Made by a program: the position numbers and the translations under genes
DNA from: Terriglobia bacterium
GTDB lineage: Bacteria; Acidobacteriota; Terriglobia; Bryobacterales; Bryobacteraceae
Length of the DNA: 64,000 nt
Reading direction: 5' to 3'
NCBI GenBank assembly: GCA_020073445.1
Contig: JAIQFE010000013.1
Coordinates: 62,001-126,000 of the forward strand
Shown here: in pieces, positions 9,925 through 19,299 of the stretch
How the letters are laid out: each line of letters opens with the position of its first letter
Position numbering within the stretch: position 1 is the first letter of the stretch
Notes under the pieces: generated by a model
Told to the model about the DNA's origin: nothing
Databases searched by the model: none
What the model saw: the letters and a program-made list of their open reading frames with translations, nothing else

Positions 9925-9927
9925 CCA

Positions 9928-12282
9928 ATGGGCCTGCTGGATGGCGGTCTGCTCGGGACCGCCGCGAAAGACGAAAACGTCTGCCGAGTCCAGGACGCGG
10001 GCGCGGCCGAAAACTCTTGCCATGCTGGTCTCCCGCCTGTTCCAGGTCCGGTTCTTCGGGTCACTCCCATCCTGGTCGTACTGCAACCCGTGGTCTTGGT
10101 AAAGAAGCCCTATACCAACCCGGCCCGCAAGGCGATCTTCCTCGGCGTGGACGATTCCTCCTTCGATGGTATCGGGACGTTTACTTTCTCAACCACGCAC
10201 ATCCGGTTCTTCACTGATTCGAAGGCAGGCGCCGAAATCCTGTCCGGGCATGTGTTTAAAGGCGCGGAGCTGGCCGCCGCGGTGACGCTGTGGGCCCAAG
10301 GAGCAACGCCTAGCGACAAGATGGATGACGTAGGGCTTCAACTCGCGCTAACACCGGGTTCGAAGCCAGTGAATCCGCCGGCCAAAGGGACCATGACTTC
10401 AGTCGAAGTCACGCTCGATATTTTTAAGAGCCGTACCGCGGTAGGAAAGGAACCAGACCAGCTTACCGTTGCGGAAAAGACCGGCAGCCCCGGACGAATC
10501 GTCCACGTCCAGGACACCGGCAATCATCACGGGCGGGCACTGCTGATTGTGCGGAAGGCAGTACCTGCTGCGTATACGGGAACGCTCATCTTAACCGGCG
10601 ATAACGGCGAAGTGCGGGTGTTCAGCGATCCGCAGGAGGTCGCCGCCACGGGTGAAACAGGGGCACTCGGCCTTCCGCTAAACTTGCCCAACGGCCCTAT
10701 CCCCGCTACGGGAAGACGATTATGGGTGGAGGGAGCCGCAGTCAGCCCTTCAGTTGGCCACGCCGGCTTTCATCTGGGTGTTTTGGCCGTCGATACGGAC
10801 GGCGATTTTGTGAAGATGACTACGGTGCAGTTCAGCAAACTGAGCGCAGTCGTAAGCTCGACGCCTCCGAATCAGACCCGAATGGCGAATGGTCCGATCG
10901 TTAGTCACACCACTTTTCACGGCGGAAACGCGCCTGCCGACTACGATGAGGATTTCACCACGAATGCTCCCCTGATCCTGCTTGAAAATTCGCTTCCGGC
11001 AGCCAAGAGCGTCAGCCTTTCGGTAACTTTGCGCCCCAACATGAAGATCGGCTGGAGCATACAGCGGAACAAATTCACAGCAAATCCCGATCGCGCAGAA
11101 ATCGCCGCGCTTTCCCGTTCCGAGCCGTCTCTGGCGGCGACCGCGGCGGGGGCTCTGACTGCAAATCTCAAGCTGGATTCGGTGGGATCTTTTCATATTC
11201 GCCCATTCGTGGATGTCGATGGTGCGGGACAATTTGAGTACAATGACAACGCTGGGAAACGTATCGACCGAGAGCCGTTTATTGTCATGAATCTGGTCCT
11301 GGTTCGCGCGCAGGGTTTTCAGAATAATAGCGTGCAGAACACTGTCCCAAACGCCACAGCGAAGGACCTCTCCGGGAATGTCCCTATCGTCGCTAGGAAT
11401 GGCGTGCAGTTTTCGACGGGCGCATTCGACAGCGGAGCCCACGCCGGCGCTCACAATATTGCCATCATCACGTTAATTGCGGGCGGAGCGGATGGACGCC
11501 TGGGGCTGGATGGAAACCCGGCGCGAGTGTTCGCTGGCTGGGTGAATAACATCACCAGAAGAAACGTGGTGAGACTTTACATGGACAACTCGACGACGCC
11601 CCCTGGTTTTCATACGGAGCGCTACATTTGGGCGACCAATGCTCCCGGGCCGCCCGGCTCGTTCGGCGTGTTCTATGCAGCGGGTCTCGCTGCTCCGGCG
11701 GGCCAGTCCTCCTCCGCGGCTCCAAATCCTATTTACCCTCCGTTATTGGACACCACTAATTTCGGCAATGAAGGTAAGGGCGGTAACACCTGCGTCGGAA
11801 CGGAAGGTGCGGTTGGGCCTCCGGTTGCCATCGTCAAACTAAATCTGCCGGATCCAAGTCATCCAGGATTAAGCTACGGGCAAGACTGGACCGTGGAGCA
11901 GTGGGACAGCCCCAGCTCCGGCGCCGGATATCGTGCCACGATGTATCCGATGGCGGTGCTGATCGGCTTCGTCTGTGAGTATGACTTCCGCTGCGATCTA
12001 GTGGTCTGGACCAACATTACGCGAAACCCAGGCGCTACCGACGACCCCGCGTGCCGTCTCTATGCCACCGTTCAGAAAGACGAATGGACGATTAGCTACA
12101 GCGTTCAATTCGATCCTCCAGGCACGGCGACTGCAGGCACTAGCCACCAAATCAAGGCCCCCACAATCACAATGAAGAAGGACGCCGATCAGAAGCGGTT
12201 GGCTCGTCCCGTGGAGGGCGACGGACTGGAAATTCGCTTTCCTATTTCGCTGAATTGCAGGGCCCTTGACACAACCCACTAG
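9928..12282 (+). CDS. Large beta-rich T6SS-linked protein, candidate cargo
   Basis: The 784-aa product has no signal peptide, no membrane segment and no catalytic motif I recognise. After a short variable start (1-60) comes a region beginning about 66 with ARKAIFLGVDDSSFDGIGTFTF. Two related stretches follow: about 117-165 (VTLWAQGATPSDKMDDVGLQ and on) and about 261-305 (GRRLWVEGAAVSPSVGHAGF and on), which read as internal repeats. Between them is HVQDTGNHHGRALLIVRKA. The C-terminal half is Gly/Asn/Thr-rich with VGSFHIRPFVDVDG. Position after PAAR, adaptor and a small protein, and before a secreted protein, is typical of T6SS cargo. This function is inferred from context only; a structural or extracellular binding protein is the main alternative. 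Confidence 0.7.
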   Translation: MGLLDGGLLGTAAKDENVCRVQDAGAAENSCHAGLPPVPGPVLRVTPILVVLQPVVLVKKPYTNPARKAIFLGVDDSSFDGIGTFTFSTTHIRFFTDSKAGAEILSGHVFKGAELAAAVTLWAQGATPSDKMDDVGLQLALTPGSKPVNPPAKGTMTSVEVTLDIFKSRTAVGKEPDQLTVAEKTGSPGRIVHVQDTGNHHGRALLIVRKAVPAAYTGTLILTGDNGEVRVFSDPQEVAATGETGALGLPLNLPNGPIPATGRRLWVEGAAVSPSVGHAGFHLGVLAVDTDGDFVKMTTVQFSKLSAVVSSTPPNQTRMANGPIVSHTTFHGGNAPADYDEDFTTNAPLILLENSLPAAKSVSLSVTLRPNMKIGWSIQRNKFTANPDRAEIAALSRSEPSLAATAAGALTANLKLDSVGSFHIRPFVDVDGAGQFEYNDNAGKRIDREPFIVMNLVLVRAQGFQNNSVQNTVPNATAKDLSGNVPIVARNGVQFSTGAFDSGAHAGAHNIAIITLIAGGADGRLGLDGNPARVFAGWVNNITRRNVVRLYMDNSTTPPGFHTERYIWATNAPGPPGSFGVFYAAGLAAPAGQSSSAAPNPIYPPLLDTTNFGNEGKGGNTCVGTEGAVGPPVAIVKLNLPDPSHPGLSYGQDWTVEQWDSPSSGAGYRATMYPMAVLIGFVCEYDFRCDLVVWTNITRNPGATDDPACRLYATVQKDEWTISYSVQFDPPGTATAGTSHQIKAPTITMKKDADQKRLARPVEGDGLEIRFPISLNCRALDTTH

Positions 12283-12310
12283 CGATTATCGAAGTTCTCA
12301 AGGCGGGCGG

Positions 12311-13258
12311 ATGCGGCTGTGGCGCTACTTGATGTGGTGTTGCACGGTGTTGATTTGCGTAAGCGAGGTGTTTGGCATGATTCGTTTGGTCCCTGATTCA
12401 CGGTCGGTTATTCTTCAATCCACTCATATCGTCTTGGTTCGGGTAACCAGAGTCGAGGCGCCTGCGTGGAGCGCGGAGCGGACCCGAATCGCCCGGATCG
12501 AACTCAATCTGATCGAGGTACTAAAAGGGGAAATCGTCAATGGGAGCGGAACCGTTCGTTTCGAAGTGACGCAAAGGCTACCAGATCCTGAGGGGTATCC
12601 ATATCCGAATAATTGTTGGTCCAGTCAGGACGTGCAAACCGGCGCTGAACTTGTCATCTTTTCGAAGACGGAGAGTCGTGTGGCCGCCGACGTGGTTGGC
12701 CAAAGTGCGTGCCGGCGGTTGATGCTCTCTTCGCTGGCGTTGTCCAGCGTGCGAGCGGCGGCGCAGGTGGAGGCCGAAAACCCGCCTCTGGACAATCTCG
12801 CCCGCAGGCTGGTTTCCGTAGCCGGAGGGATTCAGCCAGTCTTCATGGAGTACCTGGTAGAGCGCTTCGGCGATCTTCGCCTTCAGGAACGCGGGAACTT
12901 TGAGGCAGTCCTGGCTCTTTTGGAGGCACCTGCGCTTCAACCCGTGGTACGAGTGACGCTATGGAACGGTATTCGCGGCTTCATTATGTCCTCCGGCAGG
13001 GTTGAGGAGTGGCACTTTCATCGTGTTGCAATCTCGCTTTTCCGACTGCTTGCATTGCCAGAGGCGGTGTCAATGCAAGGGAACATAATTGGAACATACC
13101 TGCCGAATCTGTTGGGCCTCGGTACCTCGAATGTGCGTTCAGCGAATGACGTATTTCGCGACTGGCCGGGAGAGCGACAGAATGCTACGTCGGTTATAAA
13201 TGGGTATTCTGGGGCCGACTCGAAGGAACCGCTCCTGAGTTGGCTGAAAGCTCGATAG
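12311..13258 (+). CDS. Secreted or membrane-anchored protein, candidate immunity partner
   Basis: The ATG at 12311 gives 315 aa beginning MRLWRYLMWCCTVLICVSEVF, a clear signal or anchor segment. An upstream in-frame ATG at 12266, overlapping the previous stop, would bury that signal behind 15 polar residues, so I prefer 12311. The mature part has a beta-rich first half (HIVLVRVTRVEAPAW, IELNLIEVLKGE, the pattern of acidobacterial proteins that describe a 'transport of cost' type unknown domain) and a helical second half. Location right after the candidate effector is where immunity genes lie, and an exported product would suit a periplasm-acting toxin. This is inference; no similarity to a known immunity family was seen. 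Confidence 0.6.
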   Translation: MRLWRYLMWCCTVLICVSEVFGMIRLVPDSRSVILQSTHIVLVRVTRVEAPAWSAERTRIARIELNLIEVLKGEIVNGSGTVRFEVTQRLPDPEGYPYPNNCWSSQDVQTGAELVIFSKTESRVAADVVGQSACRRLMLSSLALSSVRAAAQVEAENPPLDNLARRLVSVAGGIQPVFMEYLVERFGDLRLQERGNFEAVLALLEAPALQPVVRVTLWNGIRGFIMSSGRVEEWHFHRVAISLFRLLALPEAVSMQGNIIGTYLPNLLGLGTSNVRSANDVFRDWPGERQNATSVINGYSGADSKEPLLSWLKAR

Positions 13259-13351
13259 GTTCCTTCAGCGTCTTGTGTCTCGATTGGCCACTGTAAGCAA
13301 ATCGTCGCTGACCATTCAAATTCTGCTAACACGCAAATGGCAGAGTATGAC

Positions 13352-16300
13352 ATGGTTAGAGCCTTTTCACTGCTGTTACTCGCGTCTCTTGCGGGGCCGC
13401 TGGCCTTCTCGCAATTCGAGACTTCCGAGGTTCTAGGTACCGTGCGCGACCCTTCTCAGGCCGCTGTGGCGAAGGCTACCGTGACGCTGATCAATCAGGG
13501 TACGGGGGTGGAAGCCAAAACCACCACCGACGAAAACGGCAACTATAACTTCTTCGACGTGAAGATCGGGACCTACACCGTAACAGTAGAAATCCAAGGC
13601 TTCTCCAAATTCAGCGCTCCGGATATCGTGGTGAACGTGGGCGCCCGGCAGCGTGTGGATGCTAAGTTGCAGGTCGGCGCGGTCACGGAATCGATTACAG
13701 TCACCGGCGCCGCGACGCTGCTCGAAACCGACACGAGCGAACACGGCCAGCTCATCAACACCCAGCAGATCGCCGAATTACCCCTGAACGGCCGAAGCTC
13801 CGCGGACCTGGCGCTGCTTGCCACCAACGTGCACAAATCCCCGTTCGCTGTGGCGTTCGCCGCCAACGCGACGCCGCGGGAGGGCTCTTTCAACGTCAAT
13901 GGGATGCGCAGCACCTACAACAACTTCCTGCTCGACGGCATCGACAACAACGCCTACTCGACGAGTAATCAGGGCTTCAGCAACCAGGTCGCGCAACTCT
14001 CGCCCGATGCATTGACCGAGTTCAAAGTGATCACGAGTAATTTCAGCGCCGAATATGGCCGGGTCGGCGGCGCAGTGGTGAACTCCGTAATGCGGTCGGG
14101 CACCAATGACGTGCATGGCAGCCTCTTCGAATTTCTGCGGAACACCGACTTGAACGCGATCGGGTACATCTTCGGCCAGCGGCCGGCGACCTTCCAAAAA
14201 CCGACGCTTCAGAGGAACCAGTTCGGCGCGAGCATTGGCGGCCCTGTGGTGAAGAACAAGATCTTCTTCTTTGGCGATTACGAAGGATACCGGCAGCTTT
14301 CGCGATTCTTGAACTTCGATTCTCTGCCCACGCTGGCGGACCGTAGTGGAACGCTGCCGGTGACGGTTGTGAATCCTCGGACCGGCGCGGTTTATCCCGC
14401 CAACACCCAGATCCCGCTCACTCAGATCCTGCCGTTCGCGGCGAAGGTCCTGGGCGATCTTCCCGCTCCGAACTCAAACGGCACCAGCCGCTCCAACGAC
14501 TACCAGCAGTTGCTGCTTCTTCGCGACTACGCCGACCGGTTCGATGCAAAAATCGACGGGCACATCAATGACAAGATGACGGCGTTCGTCCGCTTCAACC
14601 AGCGCAAGGACAACACGTACTTTCAGCCCGACATCCCGGGGCCTTCCGGTGGAGGTGGCAACGGCTACATTCGAGCGCTGCAGCAAGCCGCGGCGGTGGG
14701 CTTATCTTGGACGGTGACACCCACGTCCCTGTTTGATGTGAGATTGGGGTTCACTCACATCCTGGGCGGCAAGAATCCGCCTTTCCTTGGCGGCTCCAGC
14801 ATGCAGGATCTGTATGGGATCCCCGGCCTGCCCACTTCCTCCGGCCTGACCGGTGGATTGAACAGCCAATCGATTTCCGGCTTCAATGCGTTCGGCCGCC
14901 AAGCCACGAATCCACAGTTTCAAAATCCCACCACATGGAATCCCAAGTTCAACTATTCCTGGATCGTGGGCCGGCATTCCATCAAGGTCGGCTATGAGTT
15001 TGAAGCCATCCGCATCGAGGTGAACGACATCAACCCACTTTATGGTCTGAACACCTACAGCGGCGGCTTCAGCAAGCCCAGTTGCGCGATTCTCGGGCAG
15101 CCTTCCAACTGCACGATCCCGGCAGATACCGCCAGTTACAACCTGGCCGACTTTCTATTCGGTCTGCCGAGCCAGCTCCAACTGTCGAATCTGGTGATCG
15201 GCAACTACCGCCAGCAGGTCCATTCGATGTACATCCAGGACGATTACCGGATCACGCCTAAACTTACTCTGAACTTGGGGCTCCGATGGGAGTTCGCCAC
15301 GCCGCGGGCCGAGCGCGACAACATCCAGAGCAATTTCGATCCGATCACGAACTCGATGATCAAGGCGTCCAGCGGCAGCATCTATCAGCGCACTCTGGTG
15401 GATCCGGACTACAAGGATTTCGGACCCAGGCTCGGGCTGGCGTATAGCGTGGATCAAAAGACGGTCTTTCGCGCCGGGTACGGCATCAGCTATGCCCATT
15501 TCAACCGCGTAGGAAGTGCGGACGAGCTGGGAATCAACGGGCCGCAAGTGATCTTCGGGTTGATCACGCAGTCCATTCCCCAGGGTGGGCCGGTTCCCTC
15601 GACGTTCATCACCACGGAGCAAGGTTACCCGTCAGGTTTCACCAATCCCGCCAACTTCAATCCCCTGACATCCAACAATGCGTATATTCCGCGCGACACG
15701 CGCTGGCCATACGTCCAGTCATGGGTTGTATCGATTCAGCGCGAGTTGATGAAGAACACCGTGTTTGAGATCGCCTATAACGGCAACCATGCGCTGCGGC
15801 TTCCCATCATCGGCGACTACAATCAGGCGGCTCCGAACGCAGTGACGGCGACCTGTAATCCGCCGACGGTTGTGTCCGGCTGCCTGGGCATTCAGGCTCG
15901 CCGGCCGATTTCGACGTTCAGCTCAATCACGTGGGTCGATCCGGCCGGTCAGGAGGCGTATAACGGACTGTCGGCTCGTCTGGAACATCGTTTTGGCGCG
16001 GGTCTGTATTTCCTGAATTCGTTCACCTGGTCGAAAGCTCTGGGCAACTCCGAGCAGGCGCTCGAAAGCTACCCCGGCTCCAGCGTGGCCAATCCGCAGA
16101 ACATTCGCAATCTGGCGGCAGAGCGAGGACCTTCGTCGTTCGATGTGACCCTGATGAACGTGACCAGCGTCGTCTACCAGCTTCCCTTCGGAAAAGGCAA
16201 GAAGTTCGGAGCGAATTTCAACCGCACGTTGGATCTGATAGCGGGCGGCTGGGAGATAAACGGGATCAACACCGCCAATTCGGGCGTGCCTTTAAATGTG

Positions 16301-16714
16301 GTGTATTCGCCCGCGGCGATCAACGACGTTACGGGGCGCATCGCGGATTACCGAGGCGGTTCCATGATGCGGCCTAACCTGGCAGGCGATCCGGGAGGTT
16401 CCTCGGGACCAGCGATGCTCGACAACTACTTCAACAAGGCGGCTTTTCAGACTCCTTCCGCGACGTCGCCCTTTGGCACGCTGGGACGCAACGCGTTGCG
16501 CAGCCCTGGCCTCGCGCAACTGGATCTAAGCATCAACAAGAACTTCCGCTTCAATGAGCGCATCACCGCGCAATTCCGCTCGGAGTTCTTCAACATTCTG
16601 AACCACACAAACTTCGGTCTGCCGAATACGACCGCGACGGACGCCGCGTTCGGAACCATCCGCACTATCTATCCGCCGCGGCAGATCCAGTTCGCGTTGA
16701 AGGTGCTGTTTTAG
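13352..16714 (+). CDS. Oar-like TonB-dependent outer membrane receptor
   Basis: This 1120-aa outer membrane protein has a signal peptide (MVRAFSLLLLASLAGPLAFS), an N-terminal carboxypeptidase regulatory-like beta-sandwich (about 28-110: GTVRDPSQAAVAKATVTL, TDENGNYNFFDVKIGTYTVTVE), a plug domain (about 125-240, with ELPLNGRSSADLALL and NGMRSTYNNFLLDGIDNN) and a long beta-barrel ending in FNILNHTNFGLPN and a C-terminal aromatic/hydrophobic residue pattern (QFALKVLF). These Oar/SusC-like receptors are greatly expanded in Solibacter-type Acidobacteria; the ligand, perhaps an oligosaccharide or peptide, is unknown. ATG 13352 is preferred over ATG 13337, which adds MAEYD in front of the signal peptide. 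Confidence 0.93.
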   Translation: MVRAFSLLLLASLAGPLAFSQFETSEVLGTVRDPSQAAVAKATVTLINQGTGVEAKTTTDENGNYNFFDVKIGTYTVTVEIQGFSKFSAPDIVVNVGARQRVDAKLQVGAVTESITVTGAATLLETDTSEHGQLINTQQIAELPLNGRSSADLALLATNVHKSPFAVAFAANATPREGSFNVNGMRSTYNNFLLDGIDNNAYSTSNQGFSNQVAQLSPDALTEFKVITSNFSAEYGRVGGAVVNSVMRSGTNDVHGSLFEFLRNTDLNAIGYIFGQRPATFQKPTLQRNQFGASIGGPVVKNKIFFFGDYEGYRQLSRFLNFDSLPTLADRSGTLPVTVVNPRTGAVYPANTQIPLTQILPFAAKVLGDLPAPNSNGTSRSNDYQQLLLLRDYADRFDAKIDGHINDKMTAFVRFNQRKDNTYFQPDIPGPSGGGGNGYIRALQQAAAVGLSWTVTPTSLFDVRLGFTHILGGKNPPFLGGSSMQDLYGIPGLPTSSGLTGGLNSQSISGFNAFGRQATNPQFQNPTTWNPKFNYSWIVGRHSIKVGYEFEAIRIEVNDINPLYGLNTYSGGFSKPSCAILGQPSNCTIPADTASYNLADFLFGLPSQLQLSNLVIGNYRQQVHSMYIQDDYRITPKLTLNLGLRWEFATPRAERDNIQSNFDPITNSMIKASSGSIYQRTLVDPDYKDFGPRLGLAYSVDQKTVFRAGYGISYAHFNRVGSADELGINGPQVIFGLITQSIPQGGPVPSTFITTEQGYPSGFTNPANFNPLTSNNAYIPRDTRWPYVQSWVVSIQRELMKNTVFEIAYNGNHALRLPIIGDYNQAAPNAVTATCNPPTVVSGCLGIQARRPISTFSSITWVDPAGQEAYNGLSARLEHRFGAGLYFLNSFTWSKALGNSEQALESYPGSSVANPQNIRNLAAERGPSSFDVTLMNVTSVVYQLPFGKGKKFGANFNRTLDLIAGGWEINGINTANSGVPLNVVYSPAAINDVTGRIADYRGGSMMRPNLAGDPGGSSGPAMLDNYFNKAAFQTPSATSPFGTLGRNALRSPGLAQLDLSINKNFRFNERITAQFRSEFFNILNHTNFGLPNTTATDAAFGTIRTIYPPRQIQFALKVLF

Positions 16715-16723
16715 GTCGCCAAT

Positions 16724-18052
16724 ATGAAATCCTTCCGCCAGTTCATCGTTCTTGCAGTCTTGCTTGCTTGCCCCTTGGCCTGGGGTGCGCCCGTTCTGCT
16801 GATATCGATCGACGGATTGCGTCCGGACTATCTGACGCACGCCGACGAGCACGGACTCAAGATCCCTAATCTGCGCAGGCTGATCAAGGAAGGCGTCTAT
16901 GCCGAAGGCGTGACGGGCGTGGCTCCGACCGTAACGTATCCCAGCCACACGACTCTGGTCACTGGTGTTTCGCCGGCGAAGCACGGAATCCTGGCTAACA
17001 CCACGTTCGATCCCACCAACGAGAACATGGCCGGGTGGTATTGGTACGCCAGCGCCATCAAGGTTCCCACGCTATGGCAGGCCGCCAACGATGCGGGCAT
17101 GGTTACGGCGAGCCTGAACTGGCCGGTTACCGTCGGCGCCAAAGGGATTCGTTATCTGGTTCCGGAGTATTGGCGCGCGCACACTCCTGAAGACCGAAAA
17201 CTTCTGGAAGCCCTGAGCCGGCCGGACGGATTGCTTGATGAACTGGAATCGAAGCTGGGACTCTACACCAACGGTAACGAGACGACCATCGAGGGTGACG
17301 AAGTGCGCACCCGGTTCACCATCGAGATCCTGAAAACGCGTAAGCCCGCGTTCATGACGCTCCATCTGACAGCGCTCGACGAGATGCAGCATGAAACGAC
17401 GCCTTTCAGCGCGGCGAGCAATCAGACACTGGAGATGCTCGACGGGATGATCGCCCGGCTGATCGCCACAGCGGTCGGCAATGATCCGGAGGCGGTTGTG
17501 GCGGTCGTGTCCGACCACGGCTTCGCCCGGACCGATGTCAGAGTGAACCTCATGATCCCGTTCGTGGAAGAGAAACTCGTCGGGACCAAGAATTGGGATG
17601 CCGCGCCGTGGCCGGCGGGCGCGGGAGTCGCCATAATCCTCCGCAATCCTGGCGACCAGGCGGTGAAGATCAGGGTGAAAGCGATGCTGGACAGGATTGC
17701 GGTCAAGCCCGAATACGGGATCGCTCGCATCCTGGAAAGTACCGAGATCCAGAAAATGGGCGCTTTCCCGGATGCGGCTTACTTCGTGGAACTCAAGCCC
17801 GGCTACTCGCTGGGCACTGCGCTCTCTGGTCCCGTCGTTTCCCCGGCGCCTGGCACCGGCGCACACGGCTATCTGCCGGACCGGCCCGAGATGCGGGCTT
17901 CCTTTTTCCTTCTGGGGCACTCCGTGGCGAACGGCAAGAATGTAGGCTTGATCGATATGCGACAGATCGCACCGACTCTCGCTGCGATTCTGGGGGTCAA
18001 ACTGCCCTTAGCGGATCTACCCGCGATCGATGTTAAGCCAAGTTCGCGCTAG
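16724..18052 (+). CDS. Secreted nucleotide pyrophosphatase/phosphodiesterase-type alkaline phosphatase superfamily enzyme
   Basis: The 442-aa product has a signal peptide (MKSFRQFIVLAVLLACPLAWG) followed by an NPP-type hydrolase. Two-zinc-site landmarks are present: VLLISIDGLRPDYL (Asp), GVAPTVTYPSHTTLVTG with the probable Thr nucleophile, LTALDEMQHETTP (Asp, His), AVVSDHGFART (Asp, His) and the late His in GAHGYLPDRPEMRASF. Family members split phosphodiester or pyrophosphate bonds of nucleotides and related substrates outside the cytoplasm. It starts 9 bases after the TonB receptor stop, so the pair may be one transcript for extracellular nutrient capture. Confidence 0.9.
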   Translation: MKSFRQFIVLAVLLACPLAWGAPVLLISIDGLRPDYLTHADEHGLKIPNLRRLIKEGVYAEGVTGVAPTVTYPSHTTLVTGVSPAKHGILANTTFDPTNENMAGWYWYASAIKVPTLWQAANDAGMVTASLNWPVTVGAKGIRYLVPEYWRAHTPEDRKLLEALSRPDGLLDELESKLGLYTNGNETTIEGDEVRTRFTIEILKTRKPAFMTLHLTALDEMQHETTPFSAASNQTLEMLDGMIARLIATAVGNDPEAVVAVVSDHGFARTDVRVNLMIPFVEEKLVGTKNWDAAPWPAGAGVAIILRNPGDQAVKIRVKAMLDRIAVKPEYGIARILESTEIQKMGAFPDAAYFVELKPGYSLGTALSGPVVSPAPGTGAHGYLPDRPEMRASFFLLGHSVANGKNVGLIDMRQIAPTLAAILGVKLPLADLPAIDVKPSSR

Positions 18053-18354
18053 GCAGATACTCCGTTCGCAAAATCTGGGGGAACCTGGGCACGAGCCGAT
18101 CGGCTTTGGCCGGCGGTAACGCCGCGATTTGGTCGGGCTTGCGCGAGGGCCGGTCGAGTTCCGGGGGATTGCGATGGAGGCCTGCGCACAGATGGCAGGA
18201 GCAGCCTTGTTGTTGTCCAGCGGCGTTGGTCACAGATCATTTATAGTCCTGTCTGGTTTATCTGTGATAAGACTCCTGTTACGAATGCATGAACCTTGAT
18301 CTTCGCAGCGAGATTTCACTGGCAAAAACAAGTCCCTCATGCGAATCTTCAAGT
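18053..18354. other. Intergenic region with an inverted repeat, no supported gene
   Basis: About 300 bases lie between the NPP-type gene and the SemiSWEET gene. A minus-strand open frame (18033-18233) is translatable and contains CSCHLC, but it overlaps the end of the NPP gene, has no clear ribosome site and its family is unknown, so it is not called. The 3' half is AT-richer and holds the inverted repeat listed separately, so this is probably the promoter region of the SemiSWEET gene. Confidence 0.5.
18230..18267. promoter_or_regulatory. 8-bp inverted repeat TCACAGAT/ATCTGTGA
   Basis: TCACAGAT (18230-18237) is matched exactly by its reverse complement ATCTGTGA (18260-18267), with 22 bases between. 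The centre-to-centre distance is 30 bases, about three helical turns, so a dimeric or looping regulator is possible. It lies 87 bases upstream of the likely SemiSWEET start. A hairpin is the other reading, but there is no T-tract. Confidence 0.35.
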
Positions 18355-18666
18355 ATGTGGGCGATCCTGCTGCTGGACGGGTTCCGGGCTTATACCGAGG
18401 CGATTGGATTCTGGGCCGCTGTCCTGACCACGATCGCATTTACGCCTCAAGTCATCCGGGCGTGGCACACCGGCGGGGAAGGACTCTCTGGGACGATGCT
18501 GGTCTTGTTCGCGACCGGAGTGGGGCTGTGGTTCCTCTACGGAGTCCTGCGGATGTCTGGTCCGCTGATGACCGCGAACGGGTTAACGGGAATCCAGATT
18601 CTGGTACTTCTGGCTTTGAAGATCCGGCACGCACGGCTTAAGCGGCTCGGCCTCTCCTCGCACTAG
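18355..18666 (+). CDS. SemiSWEET-type (PQ-loop) sugar transporter
   Basis: SemiSWEETs are three-helix proteins that dimerise into a facilitated sugar channel in the inner membrane. The ATG at 18355 gives 103 aa. The three membrane helices are about 12-30 (AIGFWAAVLTTIAFTPQV), 42-62 (MLVLFATGVGLWFLYGVL) and 70-88 (ANGLTGIQILVLLALK), with the signature PQ at the end of helix 1 (FTPQVIRAW) and the GLSGTML segment. An upstream ATG at 18289 would add 22 polar residues without family similarity; neither start has a strong ribosome site. The gene stands alone, between the secreted NPP enzyme and the stress island. Confidence 0.85.
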   Translation: MWAILLLDGFRAYTEAIGFWAAVLTTIAFTPQVIRAWHTGGEGLSGTMLVLFATGVGLWFLYGVLRMSGPLMTANGLTGIQILVLLALKIRHARLKRLGLSSH

Positions 18667-18786
18667 AACGATTCTCGCTGGCCACTGTCTTTCGGAGCGG
18701 CCCGGCGGAAATAGCCGCAATGTCACCGCTTATTCACCGTTATGAAAAGCGACGTTAGGTAAGCTGTCCGCAGCGGGAACGTAACC

Positions 18787-19299
18787 ATGCGAAATTGTTT
18801 TATCCGGATTTTGCGGCATTGGAACTGGAAGTCCGCCCTTCTCAGCTCGCTGTCCCGAAGCGCGGTGTTCTTTTTTACCAATTTGCACGCCGGCTCCGAT
18901 GCGGCTATCGGGGCGATGTTGGCGGAATTCGCGTACAGGAGCCTCACGGCCGGCTTCTATGGCGGTCTGACGCAGGCCTTTCGAGCCGCCGAGCCCCGAT
19001 GGCTCGCGACCCTGAGCGTGATGTTCGGCATGCCCGTGGTCTCCCACACCATCGAATTCACGGTGCACTGGCTGCGCGGAACGCCGAACCTTCGAGCTAG
19101 TATGGCGGCCTCGGTCGCATTTACGCTTGTTTCCACTCTCTTTCACTTGCACGCGATGCGCCGGGGCGTCTTGATCGTCGGAAAGGGCGGGCGATCGCTG
19201 GCAGCGGACTTCGCGTCACTCCCCAGGACCCTTGTGTCGTTCGTCACCTCGGGCTTCGGGCTGCTCGATCGTCGCCTCACAACGGAGAATCAAGCATGA
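18787..19299 (+). CDS. Conserved membrane protein of unknown function
   Basis: The 170-aa product has several hydrophobic stretches (ALLSSLSRSAVFFFTNLHA, AAIGAMLAEFAYRSLTAGFYGG, WLATLSVMFGMPVVSHTIEF, ASMAASVAFTLVSTLFHLHA) consistent with three or four membrane helices and a basic C-terminal cytoplasmic tail. I do not recognise the family. It overlaps the following glycosyltransferase by ATGA (19296-19299), so the two products are probably made in fixed ratio and may act together in the envelope. Confidence 0.75.
   Translation: MRNCFIRILRHWNWKSALLSSLSRSAVFFFTNLHAGSDAAIGAMLAEFAYRSLTAGFYGGLTQAFRAAEPRWLATLSVMFGMPVVSHTIEFTVHWLRGTPNLRASMAASVAFTLVSTLFHLHAMRRGVLIVGKGGRSLAADFASLPRTLVSFVTSGFGLLDRRLTTENQA

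Noticed and set aside
12266-12310. Upstream ATG start for the exported protein after the 784-aa gene
   Set aside because: It would place 15 polar residues before a clear signal segment; ATG 12311 fits better, although 12266 remains possible through coupling.
18033-18233. Minus-strand open frame with a CSCHLC motif
   Set aside because: It overlaps the end of the NPP-type gene, lacks a ribosome site and has no family I recognise; it may be a gene remnant.
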